Positions 31,721 through 41,681 of a DNA stretch of 64,000 bases are shown piece after piece. The notes beneath the pieces are model-generated. The model was not told where the DNA came from. It did no database searches and worked only from the letters and a program-made list of their open reading frames with translations. The number at the start of each line of letters is the position of its first letter. Position 1 is the first letter of the stretch. The position numbers were made by a program, and so were the translations under genes. The stretch comes from Kazachstania africana CBS 2517 (lineage: Eukaryota; Ascomycota; Saccharomycetes; Saccharomycetales; Saccharomycetaceae): positions 124,001 to 188,000 of the forward strand of contig NC_018946.1 in NCBI RefSeq assembly GCF_000304475.1, in the 5' to 3' direction.

Positions 31721-32749
31721 CTAGGTATGGAAGTGGGAGAAGTTATATTAATTAAAATTAGAAGACGAGACGCAAAAACACACGAATAAAGCAGTGCTAC
31801 TAGGAATATATGTAGAATATGAACGGAATGAATCTATAAGAACCCACCTATGCAAAGAACTAATCCCTCCAAACCAGTTCTTTTCTTTTAATAAACTGAA
31901 TCGTACTTAACCTAACTAATTAAGTGATCTGAAATTTCTAAAAGAAATTCGGCCTCAACGTTCTCTCGTTACCCGAACCCACAAACCAATGCTCTATATA
32001 GACATATAACATAGTTATATATAGACACTGTCATAAGAGCAAATTGCCATGTATGGCCAAGCTATGATGGTTGTTTGATTGCTATTCGACTAATCTGGCA
32101 TGAACGGTCTGATTCCAGTTCTCTTTTCCATTTCATACCGAAAATCAAAGAATGGCATGCTAGATTGACACTACACCAGTGGCATGCCATTTTTACAGAA
32201 TGTCAGCATCTCGTAATGAAGGATGGAAATGCTGTTATTAATGTGACATGAGAACAAAGAGTATATAAAAATGAAATTCAAGATTGTATAATTTACCGTG
32301 TAATAAAAGGCTATGGATATGAGATGTGCTCATTATTTATTGACTTAAATAACACTGCGCCCCTGTTAGAAACTGCAACATAGAGAACGTTCCCAATATC
32401 GCTACAGACCTAAGGACTAATTCAAAGCGATAATTGCATTACAACTACTGAAGAGCTGTCTCTGAAGCACATCCTCTTGATGAGCCCATATAATAGTAAC
32501 AGAGCACCCATATAAAATAATGCTATTCTGTCATTGTCAGATTTTTACAGAGATCTTGAAGCCTTTTATCAACCGCCTCATAACACTGAATTTCTTTATA
32601 GTCAAGTAGGCATTGTAAAAATATTATACTGAATATTTTTGTTCATTGAACCATTTAATGTAAGAGGCTTGCTCATAAAAGAACGGAATTCAAATGGTAT
32701 CATAGTAAGAACTAAGTAAATCATTGCATATAACATTGTATTTTTAGAA
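31721..32749. other. intergenic region between TFA2 and the broken adhesin gene
   Basis: About 1 kb containing the TFA2 promoter, with a candidate Reb1 site CGTTACCCG (31967-31975), and further right the adhesin 3' flank. A 10-base inverted repeat, AATGGCATGC (32151-32160) and GCATGCCATT (32182-32191), has a 21-base loop and is followed by TTTACAGAA. In S. cerevisiae the H/ACA RNA snR42 lies between KTR2 and TFA2, but I could not find its expected 25S guide sequences here or in the rest of the KTR2-TFA2 interval. Confidence 0.45.
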
Positions 32750-34563
32750 TTAGAATACAATGGTTAAAATCATTAAAGAGCTGAACAAAAGCTTTACTGA
32801 GCCCTTTATGCTCACAGACGCGGAACCAGCTTCATAGCCAATAACACTAGCGCTAGTTGCAAATTGCAAGCCAGTCGAAGTCTCAACAGGATTTCCAGAT
32901 TGTAAGGCAGTAGAAGGAGAAGCAGACGCAGAATTTAGTGCTTCTAGAACATCTCCACCAATCGCTCTAGTACTAGTCGTTGCCGGTAAAGATATCGAGG
33001 AACCACTCAAATTTGGCATAGTGTTGATACTAGTGCTCAATCTACCACCGATCGTACTACTGCCATATGCAGGCTCCATGTTGACAGGAGGGGTTGAGGT
33101 AGCAGTGTACATACTACCAGCAGAGTCAGTCGTAGTGTATTCGGAAACAACTGCGGTGACAGTGGAAGAGCCAGAAGTGATAGTAGTGGTGTAATCAGGT
33201 AAGGAGCTGATCACAGATGATGTTTCTGGATTATCAGAGGAGGTTATGGCGCTGGAAGACATCATTTCACTTGATGAACTTATTATCCCTGAGGAGCTTG
33301 CTTCACTCGATGAACCAACTATAGATAAAGTTGAGCTTTGTGTAGAGGAGGGGAAAGTGTAGGTAGGCATCGAAGTTGTGGTTCCATCTGTCACGGGATA
33401 AGTAGTAGATGCAATCAACGTTTCTGAACCGTCAGTTGTGTAGTAGTAGGAGATATATTCTGTATCAGTTAACTTTGTATGAACTACAGTTGTCAAAAAA
33501 TTTGATGGAAGCGTTTCTGAACTACCAGTGTAATCGTTAGAAAGCGTACTTAAACCTGTAATCGAAGAACAAACGGGCATTGTCCACATGTACATGAGTC
33601 TGGTACAGTAGAGTTTGGTGGATCATCAAAATACGCGACATAGTTAATCAAATAACTAAAGTCAGAGCTGGTATAACCGGTACCTACATCGAAGTAATAA
33701 TTAGTTGAACTTAGCAACGAACTTGCGGTAACGGTCAGTATCCCGGTTGTAGAGTCATAGGAGACGCTTGAAATGGGTTTAAGCACACAGGTGTTTACTT
33801 CTATCTTATTACTGTCACCAAAACCTCTGACTTTTACTGCTGTGCTGGCAGTATTGCTGCATCGAGGATAACTACCGCTGAAGAAGAGGCCATACGTCTG
33901 ATCTCCCAGCGAATATGTTGAAGGGTCCACTGTTAATTGGCCTGAGTCATTCAGAACAATACAACCGTCACCTAACACAGCAGCATCCAGAGTAGCTTCT
34001 GTATCCTCTAAACAGATTGTACCTGTATTTGTCATTGTACCTGAACCCAGTGTGAGTGTTGCTACAGCATTGTTGGCAAATTGTAGAAGCCCTGAATTGT
34101 CGAAATTGGTACTACTGAAAGTGTAACCACTAGCAATGGCCCCCCCATCAATAAAGAACTCACCTGAATTGTAAAAAGTGTTACCAGTTACGCCAACGCC
34201 CATACTTTCGAGAGAACTTGAACCGTCTGTAACTAAGATACCATAGTTGTACAAATAGCTGTAAAATTGGCACTCATAGACCACAATCCTGATGCAATAA
34301 TACATAATTCACCATTGTTGATAACGTCACCAAAAAAAGTCATGCGTTGCACCAAAAACCCAACCAGCTAAATTACTGTTGATAACTAGGATGGATTCGC
34401 TGAAAATAGTAACAGTCTCAAAAAAGAAGGTATAACCACCAATAGTATCACTACCAGTGAAGGTCACAGCTAGTGTGCATGGAATGAATAATAATACACT
34501 AGCAAGTAAAGATAAAAACGTATATTGTTCTCTTGAACGCCTTAAAAATAATTTTGGAGGCAT
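32750..34563 (-). pseudogene. GPI-anchored adhesin with Hyr/Iff-type N-terminal domain, frameshifted
   Basis: A cell-wall adhesin gene in three pieces. The first ATG (34563) begins a signal peptide (LSLLASVLLFIPCTLA) and the start of a hyphally regulated cell-wall protein N-terminal domain. The frame is lost in an A7 run on the plus strand (34332-34338), the alternative frame carries GDVINNGELCIIASG, and the original frame is regained near 34240-34260. The main domain then runs on with VRGFGDSNKIEVN, YDSTTGILTV and FDVGTGYTSSDF, all family hallmarks. A third shift near 33561-33585 leads into a Ser/Thr-rich stalk and a C-terminal hydrophobic GPI signal. Intact length would be about 600 residues. 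It could be a true pseudogene, a switchable allele or an assembly error. Confidence 0.85.
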
Positions 34564-36978
34564 CTTACCGAAGAACGATGGCAAAGAAAAGGTTTCGAAT
34601 TTCTTGTTATTATTAAATGTTAAAATCCTGCTTTTCGTAATTGACTTTCTTTGCAAACTGGACTTGGGTAGAAATAAATTATCTATATTGGTGTTCTAAA
34701 AATAATCTTCCTTGATTCACAAAAAAGAGCCTGTGTTTCTTATATATAACTGAAATGTAATCGTCGCTCATAATGCACATAGCATGTGTTAAAAGATGTA
34801 GCTACTCGGATGCAAATCATAGATGCCAAAAAAAAGTCGAAGAAAAGGCAACAAAAAAAAATGCAATAAAACATACAGACATCATTTTGGGTGTCTATAA
34901 CAACTTGCACAATAGTAGGAAATTAGGGCCCCATGCAGGAAAATCCCTTCTGGATATGCCGGATATAACAAAAGGATACTTCTCCCTCATTTTTTCCTGA
35001 CCTCCACTAACTACTGGCCAGACTAAAATGAATGAAATGCATAAAAAGTAGATATGCTATCGTCATTTCCTAAACAGGTTTACCAGTTGCTGGCTGAGGG
35101 AGATGAGCCAAGAGCATATCCGTAGTTGTAATCAAATCGTCGAATCTTAAATCCGAAATACAATACCAGCGAGAATCTTCTTTATCAAGAGAAAAAAACT
35201 TCTAAGAAATGCCGTAGTCCAATGTGGCTGGTTCTTAAATGGGCGCAGAAATGGAGAATTTGAAGCGCGAAAGTAAATGGTAAAAAAAAAGTGTTATTTG
35301 AACTCTCCAGCTATTTCTGAGGTACACATGTGAATTATTTTGAAGTGATTTACATCCTTTTGTTTCCCCCCGTCGGTTCTTATGTAATACACAGAACAAA
35401 TATTCTCCGACTCAAGTTGCCCAGACGAAATAGTTCAGCCAAAAGGTGAGACACTGTTTTCAGCAAAAGAGGAGGTGGGATGAGAGAAAAGAATCGGTGT
35501 CCGGGTATTCGAAAGACGATACATTTTCCGCTGCCTGCAAAATACGTGAAGAGATTTGCATCTTAATGGTAGAAGAGTGAACGCCGTGAATCCCGATGGT
35601 CCAAATGAGTCTTCATTAGCCTCCAATGCAGCAATGCTGACTTCTCTTCTAGACGGGTCGAATATGTATGTAGACCGATGTAGTCTAGAAGCATTCGAAA
35701 CAATACGACATAAGATGGTGATCTATTCATCAGTGATTTCTGAATAGTTTTCATTTTTTTAAATCTTATAATTTCCCAATCTTCTGTTAATTTAAAGTTA
35801 TCTACCCATAGATATTCGTCATCCATCTCATATTTGAATTCTGCATTATATTCTATAATCTCCATTATGAGCTTTTCAGATCTCAGTATGTGAGTTACCA
35901 AAAGGAGAAAAGCAATATTCCCAATTAAAGCCATTTCCTTGGTTCATTATGAGGAAAAAAAAACCAAGATACACTTGTTTTTTCGTTCACAGGAGTAGCA
36001 TGTCTTTGTTCTTTTCTTTAGAAAAACGTCGACATGATAGCGCAACTAAGAAGCATGGAATCTTTTGACTTCCGAAGCATGCGGTACAGTTCTTTTACAT
36101 TGTCTGTCTGCATGATCGTTAAATTATATAACAAATCTGGTGAAGGTGATGGTCCTTTTTGCTTCTGCCAGCTCCAATTTTTCACCTTCAACTAGATTAC
36201 CCCAGGTTGAACTTTTTGTTGAACTTTTTGAATAGGTGTATCTGCAAGGATCCTAATCGTATTACGTAGAAATATAAAGTGTCTTCTTGATTCGTAAATG
36301 TTTCCTCACGCATACTAGCTTATCCCTTCACTTTTTCCTGAAAAAACGCATTCCTCTCTGTCGATATCAGTCATTGCAAATAGTAGTGTATTCAGAACTT
36401 TTCGATTAAAATAAAATTTTCAGCCGAGATATGCAAAGAAGCCCGAAGTCCCTTAAACGAATTGCCCAAAAGAATCTTAATGATGTAAAAAGGTTATACT
36501 AGCCTACAAAGATTACCGTATTTCTCACGAGTCGTCATTAATGGAAAGTATTAATAGAATGGTCTGCAAAATATCAGGGGGCTTTGATTATAATTAGAAT
36601 ACATGATATTGCGTTGTCAAAAAGTTTCCGTTTTTAATTTGGTCTTTCTGCGGGGCGAGTTACACATAGTTTGTGAAGATTAGCACTGAACCGCTGCAAA
36701 ATCCAGTAGGAAATATAGTACGGCGTTTTTTCTAGCAGCAAAAAAAGAAAAAGGCCCCTAAGCAAAAATTTAGAGATTTTAGAAGTCATTTACGATGATC
36801 TACCATACTACCTTAGTCGGAGAAGATATCTTAAACCTATACTTGTTGCCTCTGTGTGTTGCGTCTTCCTTTATGATTTTCCCTATCAAATCTCGTCTTC
36901 CTTGTGTCCTGTTGCGTCACAAAATATGTTGCCCAAGTTTAACCAAGCTTCAACAGCTATACAGTCCTATGGTAACGA
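34564..36978. other. long gene-poor region upstream of the adhesin
   Basis: About 2.4 kb without a recognisable gene, between the adhesin start and the 3' end of the mannosyltransferase. A TATA-like TATATATAA lies at about 34740-34748, near the adhesin. Very long promoters are usual for yeast adhesin genes. One 123-codon frame of unknown nature is listed separately. A small AT-rich region near 36360-36700 shows nothing recognisable. Confidence 0.5.
35563..35934 (-). CDS. unrecognised 123-codon open frame (doubtful gene)
   Basis: An ATG-initiated frame encoding a hydrophobic start (MALIGNIAFLLLVTHILRS) and an acidic middle (about residues 25-55: YNAEFKYEMDDEYLWVDNFKL). I do not recognise any family. 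The first half looks more protein-like than the second, which is rich in Arg, His and Leu, so it may be the remnant of a longer gene. It sits alone in a gene-poor stretch that appears inserted relative to S. cerevisiae. Chance is quite possible. Confidence 0.2.
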   Translation of the reverse strand: MALIGNIAFLLLVTHILRSEKLIMEIIEYNAEFKYEMDDEYLWVDNFKLTEDWEIIRFKKMKTIQKSLMNRSPSYVVLFRMLLDYIGLHTYSTRLEEKSALLHWRLMKTHLDHRDSRRSLFYH

Positions 36979-38244
36979 TTAATAGTTGCTCATAAATGTT
37001 TTACCACCTCCCCATTTCCACCATTCTTGTAGACAACTAATCGCTTCTAAGTGGATATTACCTGTGCCTGCGTAATCACACAGACAGCGCTGGTTGAGTC
37101 GATATGAGTATGCACTTGGACATGCAAAATAAGGAGAATGTTTGTATCCAATTTGTTCAAAATGAATTACCTCGTCTGGCCGTAGGAAAAGTGAGGCTGC
37201 AATTGTATGAATAGGTGCGTCGCCCCATCTTTCGTAGTAGAATCCACCTTTCGAATCTAAATAATTGAAAAATCTCAAGTACTTATCACTTCGAAAGAAA
37301 TTCAGGTCTGCAATTTCGAAATTTGTCCAAAAATGACAAAGGTTGTAGTCTGAATTGGAATCGAAAACTTTTGCGCTACTAATTGAATCTTCTTGTATAA
37401 TAAAATCAAAAATATTGTTTTCCATATCAATATCATACCCTTCGTCTTCTTGTATGTATTCATCGACTGCCTCCCACAGGGTAGGGATAGTATCTTCATA
37501 TTCGTGTAAGGAAATTACAAATCCATACTTTTTGTTTTGCTCTTTCATTATTTTAAATGGGTCATAGGAAAAGTCACAGAAATATTCTACATCCGGTTCT
37601 ACTCTGAAATAATAATCATAATTGTCCAAAACTTCCTGCCTGAAGAAGAAACCCGAATAGAAACGACACATATTTCTATATGATTCCGATTCTCCATGAA
37701 GAACTTTTATCTTCGTCATATACTCTCTCTGCCTGGCATACAAATCTTGATCTATCCAGTTAGGCGTGCTCCAGTCACTGGAAGGGACGACGGCATATTT
37801 CGTGATCCCACTAGCCATAGCTGATGTTGTCTCAATGAATATGTCTTCAAATGGAACATCATTTAGGAATATCCAGTCATAATGATAATTTTTATTGAAT
37901 CTATCTTCTAAAGAACGCATTGCCCTTAAGGCACCTGCTAGTTCTTCATTCCTTACTAACATAAGCAAAGTTGCATTTTCTCTTTGGAATCTTCCTAACT
38001 GAGTGGGCCCTATTGTATCATGTTTGACATAAGAATTAGTTGATAATTTCACATTACTTAGCATATAGCGACGACTAAGTAATTGGTTCGCTCTTAAAGC
38101 TTCTTCAGATCTCCTGATGTAGTAGGCATCAGTATAAAATGTACCATTTGCCCATTTATACATTACGAATGTCTTAACTAAACAAATGCATATGATTAAG
38201 TAGACAAAACCTCGAATACGGCTCTTCAATTGATCTATTAGCAT
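36979..38244 (-). CDS. KTR2/YUR1: KTR-family alpha-1,2-mannosyltransferase (Yur1/Ktr2)
   Basis: A 421-residue type II Golgi membrane protein of glycosyltransferase family 15, which adds mannose to N- and O-linked glycans from GDP-mannose. A short cytosolic tail and one membrane anchor (about residues 12-30) are followed by the lumenal domain. That domain has the family motifs NATLLMLVRNEELAGALRAMRSLEDRFN, WIFLNDVPF, YYFRVEPDVEYFCD (the nucleotide-sugar and metal region), and FYYERWGDAPIHTIAASLFL. Length agrees with Ktr2 (425) and Yur1 (428). Both paralogs are adjacent to eIF4A-region genes in S. cerevisiae, so the paralog is undecided. Confidence 0.92.
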   Translation of the reverse strand: MLIDQLKSRIRGFVYLIICICLVKTFVMYKWANGTFYTDAYYIRRSEEALRANQLLSRRYMLSNVKLSTNSYVKHDTIGPTQLGRFQRENATLLMLVRNEELAGALRAMRSLEDRFNKNYHYDWIFLNDVPFEDIFIETTSAMASGITKYAVVPSSDWSTPNWIDQDLYARQREYMTKIKVLHGESESYRNMCRFYSGFFFRQEVLDNYDYYFRVEPDVEYFCDFSYDPFKIMKEQNKKYGFVISLHEYEDTIPTLWEAVDEYIQEDEGYDIDMENNIFDFIIQEDSISSAKVFDSNSDYNLCHFWTNFEIADLNFFRSDKYLRFFNYLDSKGGFYYERWGDAPIHTIAASLFLRPDEVIHFEQIGYKHSPYFACPSAYSYRLNQRCLCDYAGTGNIHLEAISCLQEWWKWGGGKTFMSNY

Positions 38245-38472
38245 GAACTCTCTCCAGCTCTAATATTGACACGATCATGACAAACCTCTTGTCTCACATT
38301 TCTATTGCATTAGACGTACTTATACATTAGACAATAGTTAAAAAAAATGCAGCAGTTGAATGAATCAACTAACAACTACCAAGTTCCAAATAAAAGCTAT
38401 ACTCGAAACAGAAAAAATGTGCCAGTTATTTCTGTCTTCAAATTAGAAATATAGAAGACATAACTAAATACT

Positions 38473-38768
38473 TCAAAAGAGGAAAAAAACTTCTATAGTT
38501 AAACAGAGATCAGTAATCTCTTCGGCACACTCATGGAGGCATACGTTAGACCGTTTCATGACATTGATGAGGTGGTGAGGGTCATTGGCAAAAGCTTCTG
38601 CTGAATTATCCAGTAAATTTTTTTTAACATCGCAATATCAAGTGACGCTGTGTGTAGCTGAATCCGTTCAATGCACTTCACTGAGAAAACCGGCGCAAAG
38701 TCTGTGAGGCTTCTCTGGCATCTCCTTATTAGGATAGAGTGTGCATACTCTGGTAGCTGCTTCATCAT
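38473..38768 (-). CDS. possible small protein gene read through a -1 shift at an A8 run
   Basis: An ATG at 38768 opens a frame that reaches a run of eight A residues (minus strand, near residue 48-50, in the context TTA AAA AAA ATT). In the unshifted frame it ends after 70 codons with unconvincing sequence. In the -1 frame it continues as NLLDNSAEAF, then acidic and amphipathic sequence such as CLHECAEEITDLC, to a stop at 38473, giving about 98 residues. A AAA AAA is a classical -1 slippery heptamer. I recognise no family. Alternatives are a pseudogene, an assembly error in the homopolymer, or chance. The remainder of the spacer 38245-38935 shows nothing. Confidence 0.3.
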
Positions 38769-38961
38769 TTTAAATTATTTGTGATGAATGGCAATATATG
38801 TGGGATAGCAAATTTTGTAGTAAATTTTAATGTTATGTGCTATTTTGGGAGCAATTGGTAAATAAACGAAAAAAGATGTAAAACTACGAGATGGAATGCG
38901 TTAATGCGGTATATGAGCTATTCATATTTATACACAAATATATCACAATGGGTTAATCTCA

Positions 38962-39777
38962 TCATAATTCAAGATTGAAATGCTTTTCTTGAACCAAGTC
39001 GTCATCTTTCTGATAAACTGGTAAGCTTACACTATTACTTGTCTTGACAAAAATCGAGTTAATCCCACCCTTGATGACACCTCCTTGAGGTTTTTCCTTC
39101 TTATCGGTTAAGAATCTCACAATATCCTGAATATTAGAGAGCATCTCTTCGCTACTATGCCTGCCTACTTCGCCTATTTTGACATTCAAACAATTATCAT
39201 TATTTGCGATATAAGATGTGTTTTTACAAATGCTTTTCAATTGTGCCCTAATATATGAGACATCACATTCTTCTATCATTTTTTGACGTCTTTCTTTCAG
39301 TTGTTTAGACATTCTGATCATATATGGCGTCTTCTTCTTACTATGGAAAAATCTACTTCCAAGTACATCGGGCAAAAGGTGGTGAACTCTATAATCTGCA
39401 ACGACCAAATCAAACTCCTTGTATAAAGTGCTCAACTTAGCACCTCTAAACCGACGTTTCAAGTTTTTCACGCTTATAATTTCTTTAATTAAATCGTTTA
39501 TTGTATCATCTCTTGATATGGTTTCTCTGTAAAGAGTAGATGGATCTTTCGTTATCAGTAATATCCTGAGATCCTTTGGTTTATACAGTTTACATGCAGT
39601 TAGAGGGATGATACGAGGTATATAATCCTTGGATACATCCATTTTTTTACCAGTATTTATAACTATTTGAACATCTTTATCATTTTGTAAATTTGAATCT
39701 TGAGCGCATCGTGAGAGTAATGAGTCAATGGATTTTTTAGATAATTGGGATTTCGTTAGCTTCAAAGTTGTTGACAT
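38962..39777 (-). CDS. UTP30: pre-ribosomal L1-like protein Utp30
   Basis: A 271-residue nucleolar protein of the ribosomal L1 superfamily that associates with 90S pre-ribosomes. Matching blocks to yeast Utp30 include INTGKKMDVSKDYIPRIIPLT, ILLITKDPSTLYRET, DLVVADYRVHHLLPDVLGSRF and KPQGGVIKGGINSIFVKTSNS. An in-frame ATG 42 bases upstream (39819) would add 14 residues, but the start at 39777 (MSTTLKLTKS) aligns better with the yeast N-terminus. An RRPE-like TGAAAATTTTTT lies on the minus strand at 39854-39865, in keeping with a ribosome-biogenesis gene. It lies between KTR2 and TIF1, as on chromosome XI. Confidence 0.94.
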   Translation of the reverse strand: MSTTLKLTKSQLSKKSIDSLLSRCAQDSNLQNDKDVQIVINTGKKMDVSKDYIPRIIPLTACKLYKPKDLRILLITKDPSTLYRETISRDDTINDLIKEIISVKNLKRRFRGAKLSTLYKEFDLVVADYRVHHLLPDVLGSRFFHSKKKTPYMIRMSKQLKERRQKMIEECDVSYIRAQLKSICKNTSYIANNDNCLNVKIGEVGRHSSEEMLSNIQDIVRFLTDKKEKPQGGVIKGGINSIFVKTSNSVSLPVYQKDDDLVQEKHFNLEL

Positions 39778-40086
39778 AGTGCTTCTATCCCTGGTTGAAG
39801 CCTCTAATTGTAACAGCATTCAATGCCCTCATAAGTAAGAAATGAGCTTGCATAAAAAATTTTCAGTTTTTTTTTCGATGCCCTGAGATGGCGACAACAA
39901 ATAAACCACTGAAAAATACTATGATATTCAATTTGGTGAGTAAACAATTTTAAGATTAGATCTATTTATTCTTTATTTATACTATCTAGAATAAATATGG
40001 ACATTTTACATAATAGTATCTAAAGTAACCAAACTTGAGAAAGTTATAGGGAAAAATAAACAAAACACATTTTACAGATTATTTGC

Positions 40087-41274
40087 TTAAGCAAATAGAG
40101 AACCAATATCGGATGGTAATTCTTCGATTTGAGTAGAGTAGAACTTTTCGATTTCTCTCATAGCACCAACATCTTCGTTAACAACGAAGTTGATGGCAAC
40201 ACCCTTTCTACCGAAACGACCACCTCTACCAATTCTGTGAATATAGTTTTCTTTGTTAGTTGGTAGATCGTAGTTGATAACTAAAGAAACTTGTTGAACA
40301 TCGATACCTCTAGCTAATAAATCAGTAGAGATCAGGATTCTGGAAGAACCACTTCTAAATTCCTTCATGATGGTGTCTCTTTCTTGTTGTGGTAAGTCAG
40401 AGTAGATTGAGGAAACGGTGAAGTTATCAGCAGTTAACTTTTGAGTTAATTCTTCGACCTTTCTTCTGGTGTTACAGAAAATGACGGCTTGGGTAACGGA
40501 GATAGAATCGTATAAATCAGTTAAACATTCGTATTTGTATTGCTCTTCTTCAACGTTAACGTAGAATTGTTTGATACCTTCTAAAGTTAATTCGTCCTTC
40601 TTGACTAAAATTCTGACTGGGTTTCTCATGAACTTAGTGGTAACTTCTAAGACGTCACTTGGCATAGTAGCAGATAATAAGACGACTTGGGTAGTTGGTG
40701 GTAACATGGTGAAAATTTGGTAAATTTGTTCCTTGAAACCAGAGGATAACATTTCATCGGCTTCATCTAAGATGAACATCTTGATGTTGTCGGTCTTGAA
40801 CTTTCTTCTTTGTATGTTATCGAAAACTCTACCTGGGGTACCAACGACGATTTGGGCGTCTCTTAAGCCTTCAGCATCTTCAACGAAAGAAGTACCACCA
40901 ATACAAGCGTGGACCTTAACGTCCATGTGGAAGGATAAAGCCATAACAACCTTTTGTATTTGTAAAGCTAATTCTCTGGTTGGAGCTAACATTAAAGCTT
41001 GTGGAGCTTTAATAGAAGTGTCAATTCTTTGTAAAGCAGCGATGGAGAAAGTACCGGTCTTACCAGTACCAGATTGAGCTTGAGCTAAAACATCATGGCT
41101 TTCAATAATTGGCATGATAGCACGTTGTTGAATAGCAGATGGGTTTTCGAAACCGTAACCGTAGACACCTCTTAAAAGTTTTTCATCTAAGTTCATGTCA
41201 TCGAAAGTGTAGACAACCTTGTCGTAGTTGGTTTGGATTTGGGATTCTTCAACTTCAGTAATACCTTCAGACAT
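40087..41274 (-). CDS. TIF1/TIF2: translation initiation factor eIF4A
   Basis: A 395-residue DEAD-box RNA helicase, the same length as yeast eIF4A, which unwinds mRNA leaders as part of eIF4F. Visible motifs in order are the Q-motif region ([13 protein letters not shown]), AQSGTGKT (Walker A), [12 protein letters not shown] (LDEADEML), SAT, and [13 protein letters not shown] near the C-terminus. The codons are strongly biased to the preferred yeast set (for example AGA for Arg and TTG/TTA for Leu), consistent with high expression. S. cerevisiae has two identical proteins (Tif1, Tif2); one copy is in this window. Confidence 0.98.
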   Translation of the reverse strand: MSEGITEVEESQIQTNYDKVVYTFDDMNLDEKLLRGVYGYGFENPSAIQQRAIMPIIESHDVLAQAQSGTGKTGTFSIAALQRIDTSIKAPQALMLAPTRELALQIQKVVMALSFHMDVKVHACIGGTSFVEDAEGLRDAQIVVGTPGRVFDNIQRRKFKTDNIKMFILDEADEMLSSGFKEQIYQIFTMLPPTTQVVLLSATMPSDVLEVTTKFMRNPVRILVKKDELTLEGIKQFYVNVEEEQYKYECLTDLYDSISVTQAVIFCNTRRKVEELTQKLTADNFTVSSIYSDLPQQERDTIMKEFRSGSSRILISTDLLARGIDVQQVSLVINYDLPTNKENYIHRIGRGGRFGRKGVAINFVVNEDVGAMREIEKFYSTQIEELPSDIGSLFA

Positions 41275-41681
41275 CTTGTTAATACTCTATAATTTGGCTG
41301 ATGAGTCTATATCTACTATATTATCCAGAAATAATATGTCAAGAACTGTTATAGAACTTGAAAGGAATGGTTGCATAGATAATAATTTCAATTCCTTCAA
41401 ATCAAATTTTTACAAGAAAATTTTTCACTTTTAGCACAGTCGGGTAATGTCATCGTTTTAAGTGAGGTCTATATTCCAAATTTTTGTATAGGAATTGGTA
41501 TTATTCATTACTGTCAAGAAATTATATCATTTGCGGGTATATTTATATATAGTTATGTATATCGTTATGCTGATTGCAATATGTGGTAAGTACTAGGAAG
41601 ACAAGCATCACTAGGAAAAATAGAGAGCAATGTAGGAACCGTCCCATTAATAGCGATAAAAGTGTTGGACAAATTGGAAAG
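41275..41681. other. intergenic region, eIF4A promoter and glycogenin 3' flank
   Basis: AT-rich spacer of about 400 bases between two minus-strand genes. No RNA gene is recognised. Confidence 0.5.

Noticed and set aside
33550..34305. The middle adhesin piece as a separate intact gene
   Set aside because: It starts inside the domain, has no signal peptide, and runs directly into flanking pieces that complete the same family architecture.
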